Assembly: GCF_030272615.1 (NCBI RefSeq)
Contig: NW_026729350.1
Location: forward strand, 27,501 to 91,500
Length of the DNA: 64,000 bases
Direction: 5' to 3'
Source: Cryptomeria japonica
Taxonomy: Eukaryota; Streptophyta; Pinopsida; Cupressales; Cupressaceae
Of this stretch, positions 36,271-49,200 are shown piece by piece (the stretch's first letter is position 1; every line of letters starts with the position of its first letter). A program made the position numbers and the translations under genes. A model generated the notes under the pieces. That model made no database searches, was not told the origin of the DNA, and worked only from the letters and a program-made list of their open reading frames with translations.

Positions 36271-38330
36271 AAGGAAGGAAGGTCCAACTTCAGGCAGGCA
36301 GGGTTCGAAGAACCGCAAACAGAAGAACGGGGTGTTGAACGAAGTTCAATAGGGATTGGTTGGGCGGGAGGCAGGGTTCGCCCAACAAGAACTCGTTGGA
36401 ATAGTAGCGGGTTCCCCGCAACAAAAGCAGGGGGAACAACCAGGGAATGCCAACCACCAACTTAAAGAACAAGCAACAAGAATATTGACCGCTACTTCGG
36501 AAAGTAGGTAGGCATGTGTAGTATAGAATCGAGAACGCCGTTTCTATAGTTGGTGAGGAAAGTAGCGCTTTGCTAAGGGCTCGTTCAACCCGGCCGGCCG
36601 GTTGCCCATAGAATTTTAGGGCGGGGCGGTTCATTCCCGACCTCACCTTGACCCGTTCATTCCCGTTCAATATTATTCGATCGGTCGAGTGCAGCTTTCA
36701 TTGCTTGCCTTCCTTTTCAGCGGGAGGAAGAGGCGGCTGGCCCGCCCTATTCTATGGGCGGGCGCCATTTCTCGTTGAACGAAGTGAGTGAAATGACCAA
36801 CTTAAAGAACAAGAGTGGAATGGTCCGGGGCAGTTGAAAACGGGAATCAGCCATCCAGGCAGCAGGACCTTCCCTACCAACCTCGCTGATTCCAATTCGT
36901 AGCCGGCAACCCTACCCTACTATGAATGCTGCCGAATACGCTATAGATGGTGAACCCCACACACGCCAGCCATAGAATTATCCCTGGTTGTGTCGTTGGG
37001 TTGGAAGGAAAGGTAGAATTAATCTCTCTATCTATAGGGCAGCAAGTAGGCATGTTACGTATAGATGGCGCCATGAACAACGGCAAGGAGAACTAACTCA
37101 CTGGGGCCCCAACTTCAGGCAGCGGGTTGGGTTCTTCGAACAACCCGGACAAGAAGAACAAGGGGATGGCGGCTTTCTCGAATCTAGACGTCACATGGGC
37201 TTGTAGGGGTGGAATGAAGATGAGTTCAGTTTAGCCCCACATGAACAAGAAGGATGGAGGGCCCTATCTCTATATTGCGGGAAGCAAGGACAGGCAGAGA
37301 TGCAGGAACGCTACTCCCTTCTCTCTTTCAACCTACCACCTTAGAATAGTAGGGCCACTGAAAAGTGAGGTGAGCAGTTGGTGTTGCTCGATGGCTATGA
37401 TTCTATACGTAACATGGTGCAGTGGGCCCCAACTACCCATTTCCATTTCTAGAAAAGGTAGAGCACCGGGTGCACAATTATAGATAGTTCACCCCGAGTT
37501 ATCAAGGTTGTTGAATTGTTAGTTCAGTAATGAAGATGGAGTCACCTCCCTCCTTCCGGGTTGTTCGGTAGGGGAGTTAGTTATCCTTCCTTGCCGGCCC
37601 CCTGCTTTTGTTGCGGGGAATTCAGGCAGGGTTCGAAGAACCGCAAACAGAAGAACAACTTCCCCCTGCTTTTGTTGCGGTTCGAAGAACCCAACCGGGT
37701 CCCTATTGAACAGGCAGGGTTCGCCCAACAAGAAGGAATAGTACCCTGGGAACAACTTGCCGGTCTCCTTGCCGTTGTTGGGGTTTGAATCTCTTTCCGA
37801 TTTGGGAATTCCCAAAGAGATTATTCGGCCAATAATATTGAACGACCCCGCCCGGCGTTGGGGAACTATACTATAGAGTTGGGGTACCACCACGATTCAG
37901 CGATTCTATACGTAACATGGGTGTTCCCCTATTCTAGCAAGTAGGCATGTGACGTATAGATGGCGCCATGAACAATCAGTGTTGGTCCCAACTATTTGAA
38001 ACAACCAGGCAGGGCCCCCAGCCGGGCGGGGATTGAACTTCGTGAAATAGTAGGGGCCCCACCCAGTTAGTTCTCCTTGCCGGAGTTATTGTAGCGGGCG
38101 GGAATTGGTTCGTTCCGAGCTTAAACTATAGGTGCACCCGACATGGCATTTCCACCCCGCCTTCTAGTTGGGTCTTCATTCCACTTGCCCCGCCTTCTAG
38201 TTGGGTCTTTAGTTGGATCGCTACCATGACCCAATATGAATCAATCATGTTGTTACGTATAGATGGATGGCGCCATAAACTGAGTCCGGAAGAAAGGGGT
38301 GGTAACTATCTCCTCCCAACTAGCCATATA
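36270..38330. repeat. Pair of longer shared segments (36.3 and 37.1-37.8 kb)
   Basis: A roughly 33-bp segment containing AGGGTTCGAAGAACCGCAAA and AGAAGAAC occurs near 36297 and near 37626, with a scrambled relative near 37110. GCAGGGTTCGCCCAACAAGAA occurs near 36372 and 37713. CCCCCTGCTTTTGTTGCGG occurs near 37598 and 37664, and inverted near 36417. GGTTCGAAGAACC is itself a hairpin. Two AAGTAGGCATGT-type family B copies (about 37050 and 37945) share an identical tail. The segments are shuffled in order and orientation, which suggests repeated recombination. Confidence 0.6.
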
Positions 38331-41320
38331 AAACTATACTAGCAACCTGCAGCGCATCAATTCTAGTTCTAGTCGTGGATAACATTCAAGTAGTGCCGTG
38401 CCATGTTCAAGTTGGCCCTTGTTCGAACGCAGTGAGAGCAAGGAAGGATAAGGGCCCGCCCGGCACTATTCATATTACGTGAATAATGTGCCGCTGGCCC
38501 TACAATTCTATGGGCAGCATAATGAGCACCGGCACTACCAACTATGTCTTCCCGCCCCTATGGCGATCTTAGGAGAAAGAGAGAGACTCTTCCCCGCCCA
38601 ATTCTATGGGGATTGGTAATTTGTTGCTGCCTAAAGAAACAATAGGCCTTTGCTGCTGGCAAATGGAGTTGGTGCTGCTGGCGAAAACTGCCTAAATAAA
38701 CAATAGGCCGGCAGCTGGGCCATGGTGAGCATCGATCAGGTTTACTTACTATCCCGATGGGTATTCTAGTTGGGGGGAGCCGAAGAGTTCAGAAGGAGAT
38801 AGCCGGACTGTCCAACACTTCAATCTTTGGATCCTCCGGTTAGCAGAGCAGAGAGAAAGCATTATTCTCCTTGCCCCCGGTCAAATAGGAGATGGTCCGG
38901 TAGGATGGGAAGGATGGAGTCAACTTATGGCCTCTCGATGGACGGCTGGATCTACTGTGTGCCCCACTGACTTTTTGTAATTGTCAACTTCATTAAAGCC
39001 ATCCGCCCAAACAATATATCTTCTTCTCCCTCCCCAACTTGGTGAGCTCTCTATCCATCCAACTATCATGCTTTCATTAGCCGGCCCCGGTTGCCCAGCC
39101 TTTTAGGACAATCCAATGAGTCCATCCCTCACCGGGCCATCCTTCACCCCCAGGTAGCCCTACAATTCTATGTATCGTGAATTCTCCAACTATTGGGAGG
39201 TAGGCGGCCATTAATGTGCCGCATGCTCTTCCGAGCAACTACTCAAGGGCCCGCCCTATTCGGCATGGGAGGGCCCGTACAGGCAACTATAGGTAGGTAG
39301 GAAGGCTCCCCGGGAGGAGGTAGTTAACTCCTAGTTGGGTAGTCATACTTCATTCACTCCCGGCCAATCCAACAGTTGTTCTTATTGCTCATCACCTTCC
39401 TTATCGGTCTTACCATCCTCCTGTGTTTCCCCTCCCTCCTGTAGTGGTAAGGATCAACCTGCATGCAGAACCGGAACTTTACCCTTAGAAGAAATAGTAG
39501 GGGATGCTCCCATTCCTGTCCGACCTTCCCTATCTTTGAACAACCGATCTTTCACAACCGTTCGTTTCGATCCCCTTCCTTCAGCTTTTTCATGGCGATC
39601 GGCATCTATACGTAACATGCATGCCTACTTGCCGCCCCGTGAACTCATCTGAATGAAATGAAGCAGATCGGTTGTTAGAGCTGAGAAAGGAGGAAGAAGA
39701 AGACAAGCATACCTGGCAAGTACGCATGTGTAGTATAGAAGAACCGAGAAAGCCGGGGGTACTACCGGTATATTTTTTGTCTCTAACCCCGTCAATGCTA
39801 GCGAGTGATGGCGTGTGTGGGGGTCATATTGGTTCAAACTGATTCTGAGTTGCTGCCCCCTTGCTTTCTATCTATCCGATCCGAACCCGCCATAGTGATA
39901 GTTCACGGGATGGGTGGGAGGCCCTTCCTCCTATCCCTGAAGATGATCAGTTGTTAGCTTCCGAGGTGATGCCATAAATCCAATATCTTCTTTCCAAGCC
40001 GGGGAATCGAGACGAGTGGCTCCCCGAACCCTTGAATTCATGATTCCGAACCGATAGTGGCATTAGTGATAGTTCATCCGGAGAACCCTTGAATGGTGCA
40101 TTCCATCCATCAGGAACAATAGAGTTTTGAGAGGGCTGTGAGGAGAGCCCATGAGTCATTGATTAACGCCTCCATCCCGACGGTCATGACTTGCCTTTCT
40201 TTCTTGAATCGACGGGTTCTGCAGGAGTGTCATTGATCGATCCCCGGAGGGCCGGGCATCCACCCCTCGCCTGAATTCATTGATTAGTGCCGAACCCACC
40301 TGCTTATTCCGAACCTACCTCCTATTGTTTCCGTTCTGAGTCCCCAGGGGTGGGAGGATATTAGTTGTCACGACAATGAGTGAAGCGTGTATCCGGTCAT
40401 CCCCACCCGGGGGATAGAGACTTTAATGAGAGGCTCCTACCTCCTCGAACCTTCATCCTCCCAATGCAGGGGCACCTTTTTCTAATAGACCTATTAATTA
40501 ATTAGCCTGCCCCCGGGGGGCCACCCAACCCGGAGATAGTTGATGGGCGGGGGGTTCCCTTAGAATGGTAGGGGGTTTACTTCAAAAAAACCGCTCGATC
40601 GGCCGCCAAACCAATGGAGTGCTGGGAAGAAATACCAATGATAAGTGGTGCCATAAGCCCATGCCCTTCGAGCCCTCGCTTTCCATCCATTCTTTTTGAT
40701 CAGTTGTGAGCGACCACAGGCATGACTCGCTATCCCTATCCTATATATATATATATGTTTGTAGATCATCAAATGTATTGGTTCGGCCCGGATCGTCTGG
40801 TCCAATTGAAGAAACATAAGTGGTTGAATAAGCAAAAGCAGTAGTTTAAGCAGCATCCGAGACAGTTCTAAGGATAAGCCTGCTAGCCCTCCTCTAATTA
40901 GAGTTGTTAGCCCTACTATTCTAAGGGGCGAATAAGCTAGAATAATGAATCTTTTACGGAGCTACGCTGAAGGTAGGGCGTGCTTTAAAGAGAAAGGGAA
41001 GAGTGGTTCATCGGGAGAGAAGGCCCTATCCTCTATAGCTATCGAGTCCCCCCCACCCGGTTCATCGGGAGGAAGATAAGGGGAAGAGTGGTTCATCGGG
41101 AAGACTTTCGCCCGCCCCCTATCCCGCGGTATAATATAGTAAGAGTGGACGGAACACTTGAAAATGGTTGAGTGGGAGGGAATACTTTTTGAAAGAGTTA
41201 GTTAGAAAGGAGGGGGCTCGGGGTGGAACCAATCTATTCATTATTCTACCAAACCCTTATTCTAGCAGGCTGATTAATTAAGGCCATCACGAATAAGAAT
41301 CGAGCTGTTGAAGCACCGGC
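38330..41320. repeat. Short-repeat cluster with family H and A copies
   Basis: Family H lies at 38629-38647 and 38690-38708. Family A copies lie near 38508, 38600, 39162, 39490, 40560 and 40911-40928. Family B copies are at 39603 and near 39722. An AT dinucleotide run lies near 40743-40755. GGTTCATCGGGA recurs three times at about 41008, 41058 and 41089. Open frames of 65-105 codons here show no recognisable features. Confidence 0.6.
38690..38708 (-). repeat. Family H hairpin, inverted copy
   Basis: This is the exact reverse complement of the 20273-20291 copy. A sister at 38629-38647 differs by one loop base. Half-copies beginning GCCTAAAGAAAC occur near 46830 and 46938. Confidence 0.8.
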
Positions 41321-42700
41321 GGTTAGTTGATGCGATGGTCGACAGGCAGACTGGGGAGCATTCTAAGAATCTATAGAAGGGGCGGGCAGACTGGGGAGCA
41401 ACATGGTTCAGCGGGAATAGATCGGCCCGTGGGGGGGAGCCCTTCTCTCTTCCTAGGCCTTGAACGGCTACGGGGTTGGTGCTTGCCTTCTTCGCGAAAC
41501 GTCCCCTACGGGCCCTCTCGCCCTACAATTCTATGGGGACTCGGGCGGAAGGCATTTGCTTGCTGGATCAAGCTCCATTCGGTGATGCTAGCGACTAACG
41601 ATCCGAGGCTCGATGCGATGGTCTACGGTCATTTCTTAATACTCCGATTCCAGTAGCAAGCAGTCCTGTTTAGGAACAAGATCTTGGATTGGGAGTTTGG
41701 CTAAAGATCTATCCGATGCAAGGGTTACTAGCGATGACGATACATGGGAAAGATGTTTCCCAATGGGCTTGGCTCAATGGATGGCCCAGCTATCATGCCA
41801 ACTATAGCAAACAAAATCTGGGAAGAATAATCTAATAATAGGGGCAATTCGTATAACGTAGGTGAACTAATTCTCCCTCCCCAACACCCGTAGGGGACCC
41901 CGTCACTCCATAGAATTTGAGGTATGGTAGATAATGAATTGGTGAACGAATTCTCCCTCCCCAACGCCGGTAGGGACCCCGACACTAATTGAATATCTTG
42001 CGTGTGTGGGGAATTACTATAGAGGGGGGGGTGGGGGGGTTATATTGCCTGCTAGATTAATGGCAGAGGGTATTATATATCTGCTCGCCAGGGGCCTAAG
42101 AGGTAGATTAGTTGCCCTACAACTTATTCTAAGAGGGTAAGGGGTTATATTGCTCGATTCTAGCCCTTATTCGGGCTGATTAATTGACTGATGCCCAAAG
42201 AGGGTGGGTGGGAGGCCCTTTACTTTCCACCCGCCCGGAACTAGAATTCCCTACCCACCCATAGGCAACTATATTAGAGAGGGGGTTCTAGGCATCGATC
42301 GGTCAGAGCAGATATAAGTCGGGGTAAGACACGGATGAACTCGAGGAAGTAACGAACCCGATTCAACACGGCTCAGCAGTACCCATCATATAGCCCAGAC
42401 ACTGCCCCACACCCCGATCACTGCACACCGGAGCCCACCTTGGGGTTTGGTGGGCCCAACACGCTTATGTACGCAACTGATGGTCGCAAACAATATGTTA
42501 CCATCGACAGGGCAGAACAGGGCGGGGCAGTGGGACAGACAGTGCAGAGCAGCGGGTAGGGCGGCAAGAGAAGCGAGAATGAAAGCACTCCACCTAGCAT
42601 CGGGTGGGAGGGAACTATAGGGCCCCGGGTTCCCAAATATAGGCTCGGGTCCCCCCTACTATCAACGGGCAGTCGATTACGTAGCAGCAGCCAATAGATA
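41320..42700. repeat. Local duplications and short repeats
   Basis: CAGACTGGGGAGCA occurs near 41346 and 41389. An imperfect 45-bp repeat containing AATTCTCCCTCCCCAACRCC lies at 41861-41905 and 41941-41983 (80-bp period). Family D (GCAGGCTGATTAATTAA) is at about 41267 and 42174, and family C (GAGGTAGATTAGTTG) near 42101. No gene. Confidence 0.6.
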
Positions 42701-43900
42701 GTAGGGGCCAGGCGCAGCTCGAGATTGATTTCCAAGCCCCGGGTAAAGGAATAATAGGCCTGTTGAAGCACCTGTTGAATAAACGGGTTATCTATCAGTA
42801 GAAGCACCACTCGCAGCTGATGACCCTTAACCATCAAGAGAAAGAGCAATTGCCCATAGAATAGTAGGGGGCGGGGGTTTAGGCAGGACCAGCAATTGAA
42901 ACTGATTCGGTTTAAACACCAAGTGCCTACCTCCCTCTTTAAGCTTTTCAAAGTACTTGATCCATCAGTTGACCCATGGTCGTTACCAGCATCCATAGTA
43001 GCAGTTTCTATAGTTTCTTCAGATCCAGGGGCAATCGCATAGACCGTTCCAGGTCCAGTTCTTGACCGAGTAGTTTCTATAGTCCCAGCATCCGCCAGGG
43101 TGGGTTAGGGGATAGGCAATGTTGAATTGAGAAATCAATTATAGGGCATCCTTGCCAGTTTCATATCCTCCAGCGGAACTATATAAACTGCGCTCTATCC
43201 ATGAGTTGTGGATTCAGTAGACTAAGTGGTTGTAATGTTCCCCTTCACTTTGCTATAGAATAGTAGCCTACAGTGTTTGCTATGCTCCACGCCCAACTAT
43301 ATAGTAGAAGGGGGGGGGGCGAAGCGTCTTTTTTGCCTTGCCCGGCACACGCCTTGGTACAGGAAGGGATCATGAATAGGTGAATCTCCGGCTATCTATC
43401 TTTTGCACGTGGTTGATCCAAGTCACCATTGGTAGGGATCGTAATTTTCATATTGATGCTCCAAAACTCTCAGTTATTCCTTGTTTCGCCTTACCTGTGT
43501 GAAAGTATGAGCATATGTTCTAACAAGTGGGGTGAAGGCATTCGGGCGTTTCCTCAGAAGTTTCATTATGGCAATTGCTATTGTTCCTACATTTGGATAT
43601 GTTCCTGGAAGTGTAGCTCCAACGTATGCATATGTTTATAGGAGCGAGATTCCGGCAATACCTTATGTTTATAGAGGCGTAGTTCTGGGACATGCACTTG
43701 TAACTTACCCGAACGCAGTGAGCGAAAGGGATAATCTAGGAGTGATGTTCCGTCATTAGCATTTGTTCCTGGAACAACTATTCCAACATTGGATGTGTTC
43801 CAAGATGTTTGGGAGATAGGGAAGAAAGGCCAACCAACAAGTTGACATTAATTTTGATCGGATTGATGGAGGGTTGAGCTTATTCGACTGGCTTCATTGC
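42700..43900. repeat. Degenerate codon-like block
   Basis: 42700-43110 carries the complementary-orientation texture (GTAGAAGCACCACTCGCAGC, TCCAGGTCCAGTTC). 43430-43790 repeats Val/Pro/Tyr-coding words such as GTTCCT, TATGTTTAT and CCAACGTATGC. A family A copy lies at about 42853. The 192-codon minus frame at 42418-42996 runs through that copy and is not supported as a gene. Confidence 0.4.
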
Positions 43901-46430
43901 ATAAGTGTTGTGGCCCTACTCCGCGGGCTCACCGGGTTTCCTCATTGATAATACTGGAGGGAGGCCCCCGAACTATGGTAGTTCGGCCCTATGCTTGATG
44001 GAGGCCCCCGAACTATGGCTATGCGCCGGATGGGATGGTACTCAATCGGCACTCGCCATGGACTCTGAACTAGGCGGCCATATTATATGGGCTAAGCGGA
44101 GAATCAATCAGAGATAGAGTAGGGTGCAGCACTCGAACGGAGAATCCAATCCATTCCATTTATGGATGGTCTGGTCATTACTCGGCTCGGATAATCGGCA
44201 CTCGCCATGAACTCCAACGATAGGGACCGCCCACCCGGCAACTCAACTAAACCACCCACAACTAATCTACAATATTGAGGGGGGAATATATATATATATA
44301 TTGTAGGCAAGTGATCAAGTACTGGTCCATCAGGAGAAGGCCCTCCTACTCTAGGGTGAAGGGATTCCTAGCTTCATCAGTAGAAGCGGGGGAGGGGCAA
44401 TCCTCGTTTCCCCTGTCCTTGTCAGTCCAGTGACTGAAGCCCCTCCCGAATCAAACGCAGGATCTGTTCTGGTCGATTCTTCACCCGTAACACTAGACTA
44501 CTCTTTTCTGGAATCTGGATCGGGTTTGGGGATTACTCGGCCTATTTCTTTGGGGCTCGGCCTAACAGCTATATCGTACCCTCGGAGGAGAGGGAGGGGT
44601 TCCAGCACGTATAAGAATCTGGTTCATCTAGTCTCAATAATAGTAGTGCCAGAGGGGCCCTCCCCCACAATCTGAAGTAGTCGAGTGACTAGACCTGCGG
44701 GGGAATAAACAATGAGGCTGGCTTTAGTTGAATTCATCGGGTTTCTCGATAGTAGGTCCGTTGAAAGCCCAGACGGGTGGCAGGAGATCAAATCTCAAAT
44801 AGTTCGGAGGGAAAGGGGGATACTACACATCAGAAGCAGTATCCGGACGGACAGATAGAGGAGCCTGGTCTTCGAATCCCATATCTCTTGACCAACCAAC
44901 ATCGGATCAGAGGTTTAGTCTTCTTCGGCACCAACTCCCGTTCAATGACGGCAGGTTCCTCTCCATCCGTATCAGAAGCAGGGGATCTGTTCCCTCATTC
45001 ATCAAACACGGGAGATGCAAGGGTGGCGCACCGGGAAGAAGAGATTGATTCGGCTGGGGGAGTGGAATTAGAAGCATAGGTGGGGCATAAGTATCGCGGG
45101 TCGAAAGGTTATTTCATATCCGGATCTGAAGCTCCTATTTATTCGGCAGGTCATGAAGGGGAGGAGTTCGAGATAATAGGCTAACTCTTGTGCCGACCGA
45201 GCTTCGATTCAGATGGGGCCCTCTTCCAACTCTATTTTATTGGGGGCCCCGTGATAAATAAGTATTCGATTTCGTCCCGACCAATGGAGTTATCGCCCAA
45301 TCGATTCCGACCACCTCGGCATTCCACTTCTAGCATCTGAATCAATGCAGTATCTCGCAAATAATCCATTCGTTTGAGCCGTCGGATCGGACATTCATTT
45401 GGCGAGAAGCCCTGTCCACGACGGCTCAATAATTGATTCTCCCGTCCTTCTCGTCTATTTCTTGAATGTGCCGCTGCTCCAACTCGCATCGGGTCCGGAT
45501 ATTGAACGGATCAGGCAGGGGCTTATAACTGCCGAGATTTGATCGCACACCCATTATAGAGAGATAGCCGGTTATTGATGAAGAGCCCCTCAGGGTGGGT
45601 GGGAGGAATAGTGCCGTTGCCCCCGGGGTGGGAGGGAGGATTAAGATTGGGTGGAAGGGAGCCTAAACTAGCAGCCGGGGTGGGTGGTTCCCAACTAGAG
45701 TTGCCCAACAAATATCCGGCATCTACTGAAGCGGCCCAACAAATAGAACTATAAACCGACTACCATATAATTTGAGGGGCCCAACCCTCCAAATAACTCC
45801 CACCCACCCCGGCTAGTAAGTAGTAGGCTCCGAGAAGCTATAGGTAGCAGATTAAGTTACCGATCCAGTGGACCGATAAAGAGTTGAAGTATCACTAGTA
45901 GCAAAGGGACAGAGAGAGCCGAAGTGGGAGTTTTCGACCCAGTGCCAAAGGTATCGGTGGTCGGATCGGCGAATGGGTGAAGTTTATGCGCCTATCCTCC
46001 CAACCCCGCAGGGATGGGTGGGAGATGAAGCTCCTCCCACCCACCCCAGAGATTGATGGCACGAAATGACGTCTATGATGTGCAGTTGCAGTCAATGGTT
46101 GGGACGAGAGACGTGGTGGTTCTTGCTTCGTGGATGCAATGATGTTTTAAAGGGCAATTTGAGCGATGTCTGAATGGCGATGATCGATGGCGGAAGTGAG
46201 AGATGCGCGTCGAGATCGGTTGGTATGCGGCATTGGGGAGCGATTAGGTTCATTTCAAGCAACATTGTGGTGACGGGTGCAAGGTAGCTGGTTTAGGTGT
46301 AGCATGTGGGCTTTGGCTTGGGGTATTGGGCTTTGCTGTGCAATAAACAAAACCGTGGAACGCGTATCAATTACAACTATAGAAAGGGGGGCCCGGTTAG
46401 ATTAATTGCGGGGCTTTGCTAGTTGCAGCT
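43900..46430. repeat. Intergenic segment with short duplications
   Basis: A 19-bp direct repeat (GGAGGCCCCCGAACTATGG) lies at 43960-43978 and 44000-44018. An AT run lies at about 44287-44302. GGGTGGGTGGGA words are frequent near 45595-46040. Frames at 44430-44675 and 44777-45079 have no recognisable features. No gene is assigned. Confidence 0.45.
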
Positions 46431-47450
46431 TTTTCGAGTGTGTGAGTTTATGCTTCCTTCCCTGCTCCAGCTACCCTTGTTTCTGTTCCCATCTATGACT
46501 CTGCTTCTGGGTTTCAATCTTTAACTGCTCGAACTCCAACTGAAGGATCTACTGCTCGATCTCGAATTGAATATGTTCCCGGCTCTGTTGCTGGATATCG
46601 AAATGATTAAATAGGCTCTGTGGCCTGCGCCTCTACAACTATAGAAAGAGGGGGGGTGGGTCCGGGTCAACTGACACGAAATCTGGATATGAAACAACTC
46701 AATCCGCGATTAGAAGAGAATATAGAATTAGCACTCGCCCATAGAATAGTAGGGGCCCGGATGCTCGCTCGGATGCTGCTTCAATGGGTTCAAATGCAAC
46801 TGCTAGATCCCCTACGGGGTAGTGAACCCGCCTAAAGAAACTACAGGGGGCCGTTCAATGGGGTTTGAATCACTTGCATCATCAATGGGTACTAGTTCCG
46901 GTCCATGCTTATGCGCTGGTTAAAAGTAAACAACTGGCCTAAAGAAACGTGTGTGGGCGGGCCCCACAATAATCTACCTCCCAGGGGGGGCCAGGGTAGG
47001 GAGGTAGATTATTGTGGGGGGTATAGTTGCTCTGCTGCCCTCGGAATTGGCTTTTCTGGCTCCGCCTATGCCATCGTTGCTTCCCCCACTGTCTCTGAAG
47101 CCTCTTACTCTGTCTGAGAATGCTTGCTCCAACAAAACTCTGGATCTGAACCGGGGATATAAAAGAGGGCAACTATAGTTCAGATTACGGGTTTCCCTGG
47201 AGGATCTGCTGCTTTAACTGTACTAAAAAGTTCCGAAGGTATCCATTGATCATCGCATTGCTTTACTCACTCCAAGGCCGATAAAGTTGCTCTCTTCTCG
47301 CTCTCCAAGGGGGACAGTAGGGTCTCCACCAGTTGCTATAGGAGTAGGCTCTATAATTGGCTCCTTTCAAACTGGAGGATATGGATTTGGATTGGCCACT
47401 AGATCTTATGCCTGCGCGATGAATAGTCTTTAGCGCCGCGTTTGCTACGA
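46430..47450 (+). repeat. Degenerate codon-like block interrupted by a family C hairpin
   Basis: The texture is that of 24.0-27.35 kb (TCTGTTGCTGGATATCG, GGATCTGCTGCTTTAACTG). Two AACTATAGAAAGGGGGG-type words (about 46375, 46635), a family A copy (about 46738) and the family C inverted repeat (46962-47019) have inserted into it. No gene. Confidence 0.5.
46962..47019. repeat. Family C hairpin: perfect 21-bp inverted repeat
   Basis: The left arm 46962-46982 (CCCC, then ACAATAATCTACCTCCC) is perfectly complementary to 46999-47019 with a 16-nt G-rich loop. A second copy at 59151-59189 shares the left arm (plus one extra T) and the whole loop, 34 identical bases, but its right arm is broken. The complete copy may therefore be the founder, or the second a partial insertion. 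Confidence 0.85.
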
Positions 47451-49200
47451 ATCGTCTCGACTATATTAGCAGCTCAAAAGGGTGGGAGGCCCGCCCTTCA
47501 AATAGTAGGGGGTTGGCATGTTACGTATAGAATCTGGCTGAAGAAGAGGCAGCATTCCAAACTGGCGCACGCACGAATCAATCGTCAAGATCGATCTCTA
47601 TCACTCCCCCGCTAGTTTTATGGCGATCTCGATGAGATTCTATACGTAACATGCCCGGCTGCTAGTATGGTTGTGGGTTCCGGGAGGTAGATTAGTTGTT
47701 GTGGGTGGCGGGTGGGAGGGCCTTGGAAGGCACAACTAGAATTCTGGGTGGGGGGCTTGAACAACCAATACCTTGAAAATGAAGAAGGAACAGCGGCAAC
47801 ATTATTAGGGAACAGCTGCAAAACAGCGGATAATTGTGCCAAACAGTTTCTAGTCGGGTTAGATTAATTTGAAAACAGCGGATAATTGTGCCAAACAGTT
47901 CTAGTCGGGTTAGATTAATTTACCCATAGAATTGTAGGGAGCGGCGAGGATACTTTTTAGGATGGAGTTACAATACAAGCCCCCCGATTGGATGGATGGG
48001 GAAAGGTAGGGAGAGATAGAGAATATCACCCATTATACTTGTAGGGGCCAGTCGTCAGACTCGAGGGGTGGATAAACAATCTTGTATCCGCCTTCACGGG
48101 AGTGAAACCGGTGGTGCGGGATGGGAACTTAAGAGATTGGGAAGGAAGGTGGTGGCTGGATGGAGAGAGAGATTGAGAGAGATTTGCCCCCCCTCCCAGA
48201 AGTTGGGTTCTGGCGAGAAAGGAAGGTGCCCGGAGATAAAGAAGTTAACACGCACGGGAAGGAAGACTAGTCTACAATTTCAGTGAGGGATGGCCTAATT
48301 ATGTTCCGACTAACGAGACTACCCGGGGGATGGAGCCTAACAAGGATGGCCCTTTTTAGCCCTACTATTCTATGGCGAAAGGAAGGTGGTTTAAGCAATG
48401 CCCTGTTGCGGATATCATTGAGTTCCAACAAGTAAGAAGTTATCTAGCTCTGAACCCCCGGTTAGAAAGAAGGTTAATCCGGCCCAGGGGCGACCACCGG
48501 AGGTGATAAAGGGTGGCACGGAGAGAATTAAGATAGGGACTCAGCCGAGCCCAGCCGAGCCAATACATCTAGTTTGGCTGGCTAGTCTAGTTATAGTTTT
48601 GATTGTTTGGCTGGTGTAAGCTAACCCATCTCCTAACAAAGCTGAGGAGTAATGCTCTCCCTTCCTCCCAGACTAGTTCATTGACTTTCAATCCCTCCCT
48701 GGGGCCTGATGCCTCAACGAGAAAATGAAAGCATGCTATACCTCATCGATGCCGTTGAGTTTCCCACCCGGTTACGGTAGATTAGGGGCTATAACTCCAT
48801 GGCTAATAGTGAGGAGAGCAATACAGTTAGTGCTGGCCTAACATGAAGGTGGTGCAGAAGGTTCAACATTCTTTCTTTTCTGTCCAGAGCCAGATCAGTT
48901 GCAATCAGAGCCAGAGAAGTTGCAATGCTCAAAGAACTATAATCGAGCGAGCGAGCTATAAGTAGAATCTTTAGTTCGTAATGAAAGCCCGGAAGGAAGT
49001 ATAATAGTTCAAGCCTCGTCCGCTCCTCTTCTCGAAGGATTGTACCCGTCCCATCCTTTTTTTTCTACTGTGCCCCTCCTCCCGTCCTATCCTTTTGTTT
49101 GACTGTGCCCCTGCCTCCCAACAGTTCAGTTAACAAATCTAGCTCCGGCCAAAAGGATTGTTCGGAGGGAAGGAAGGACCACCCATGTGACGTATATAGT
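47450..49200. repeat. Short-repeat cluster with a 52-bp tandem duplication
   Basis: Family A plus reverse family B abut at 47500-47533, and forward family B is at 47637. A 52-bp tandem pair (word CGGATAATTGTGCCAAACAG) lies at 47820-47871 and 47872-47922, differing by one T. Further family A copies lie near 47925 and 48358. No gene. Confidence 0.65.

Noticed and set aside
42418-42996. 192-codon minus frame as a gene
   Set aside because: It runs through a family A copy (peptide LLFYG) and degenerate repeat texture; no motif.
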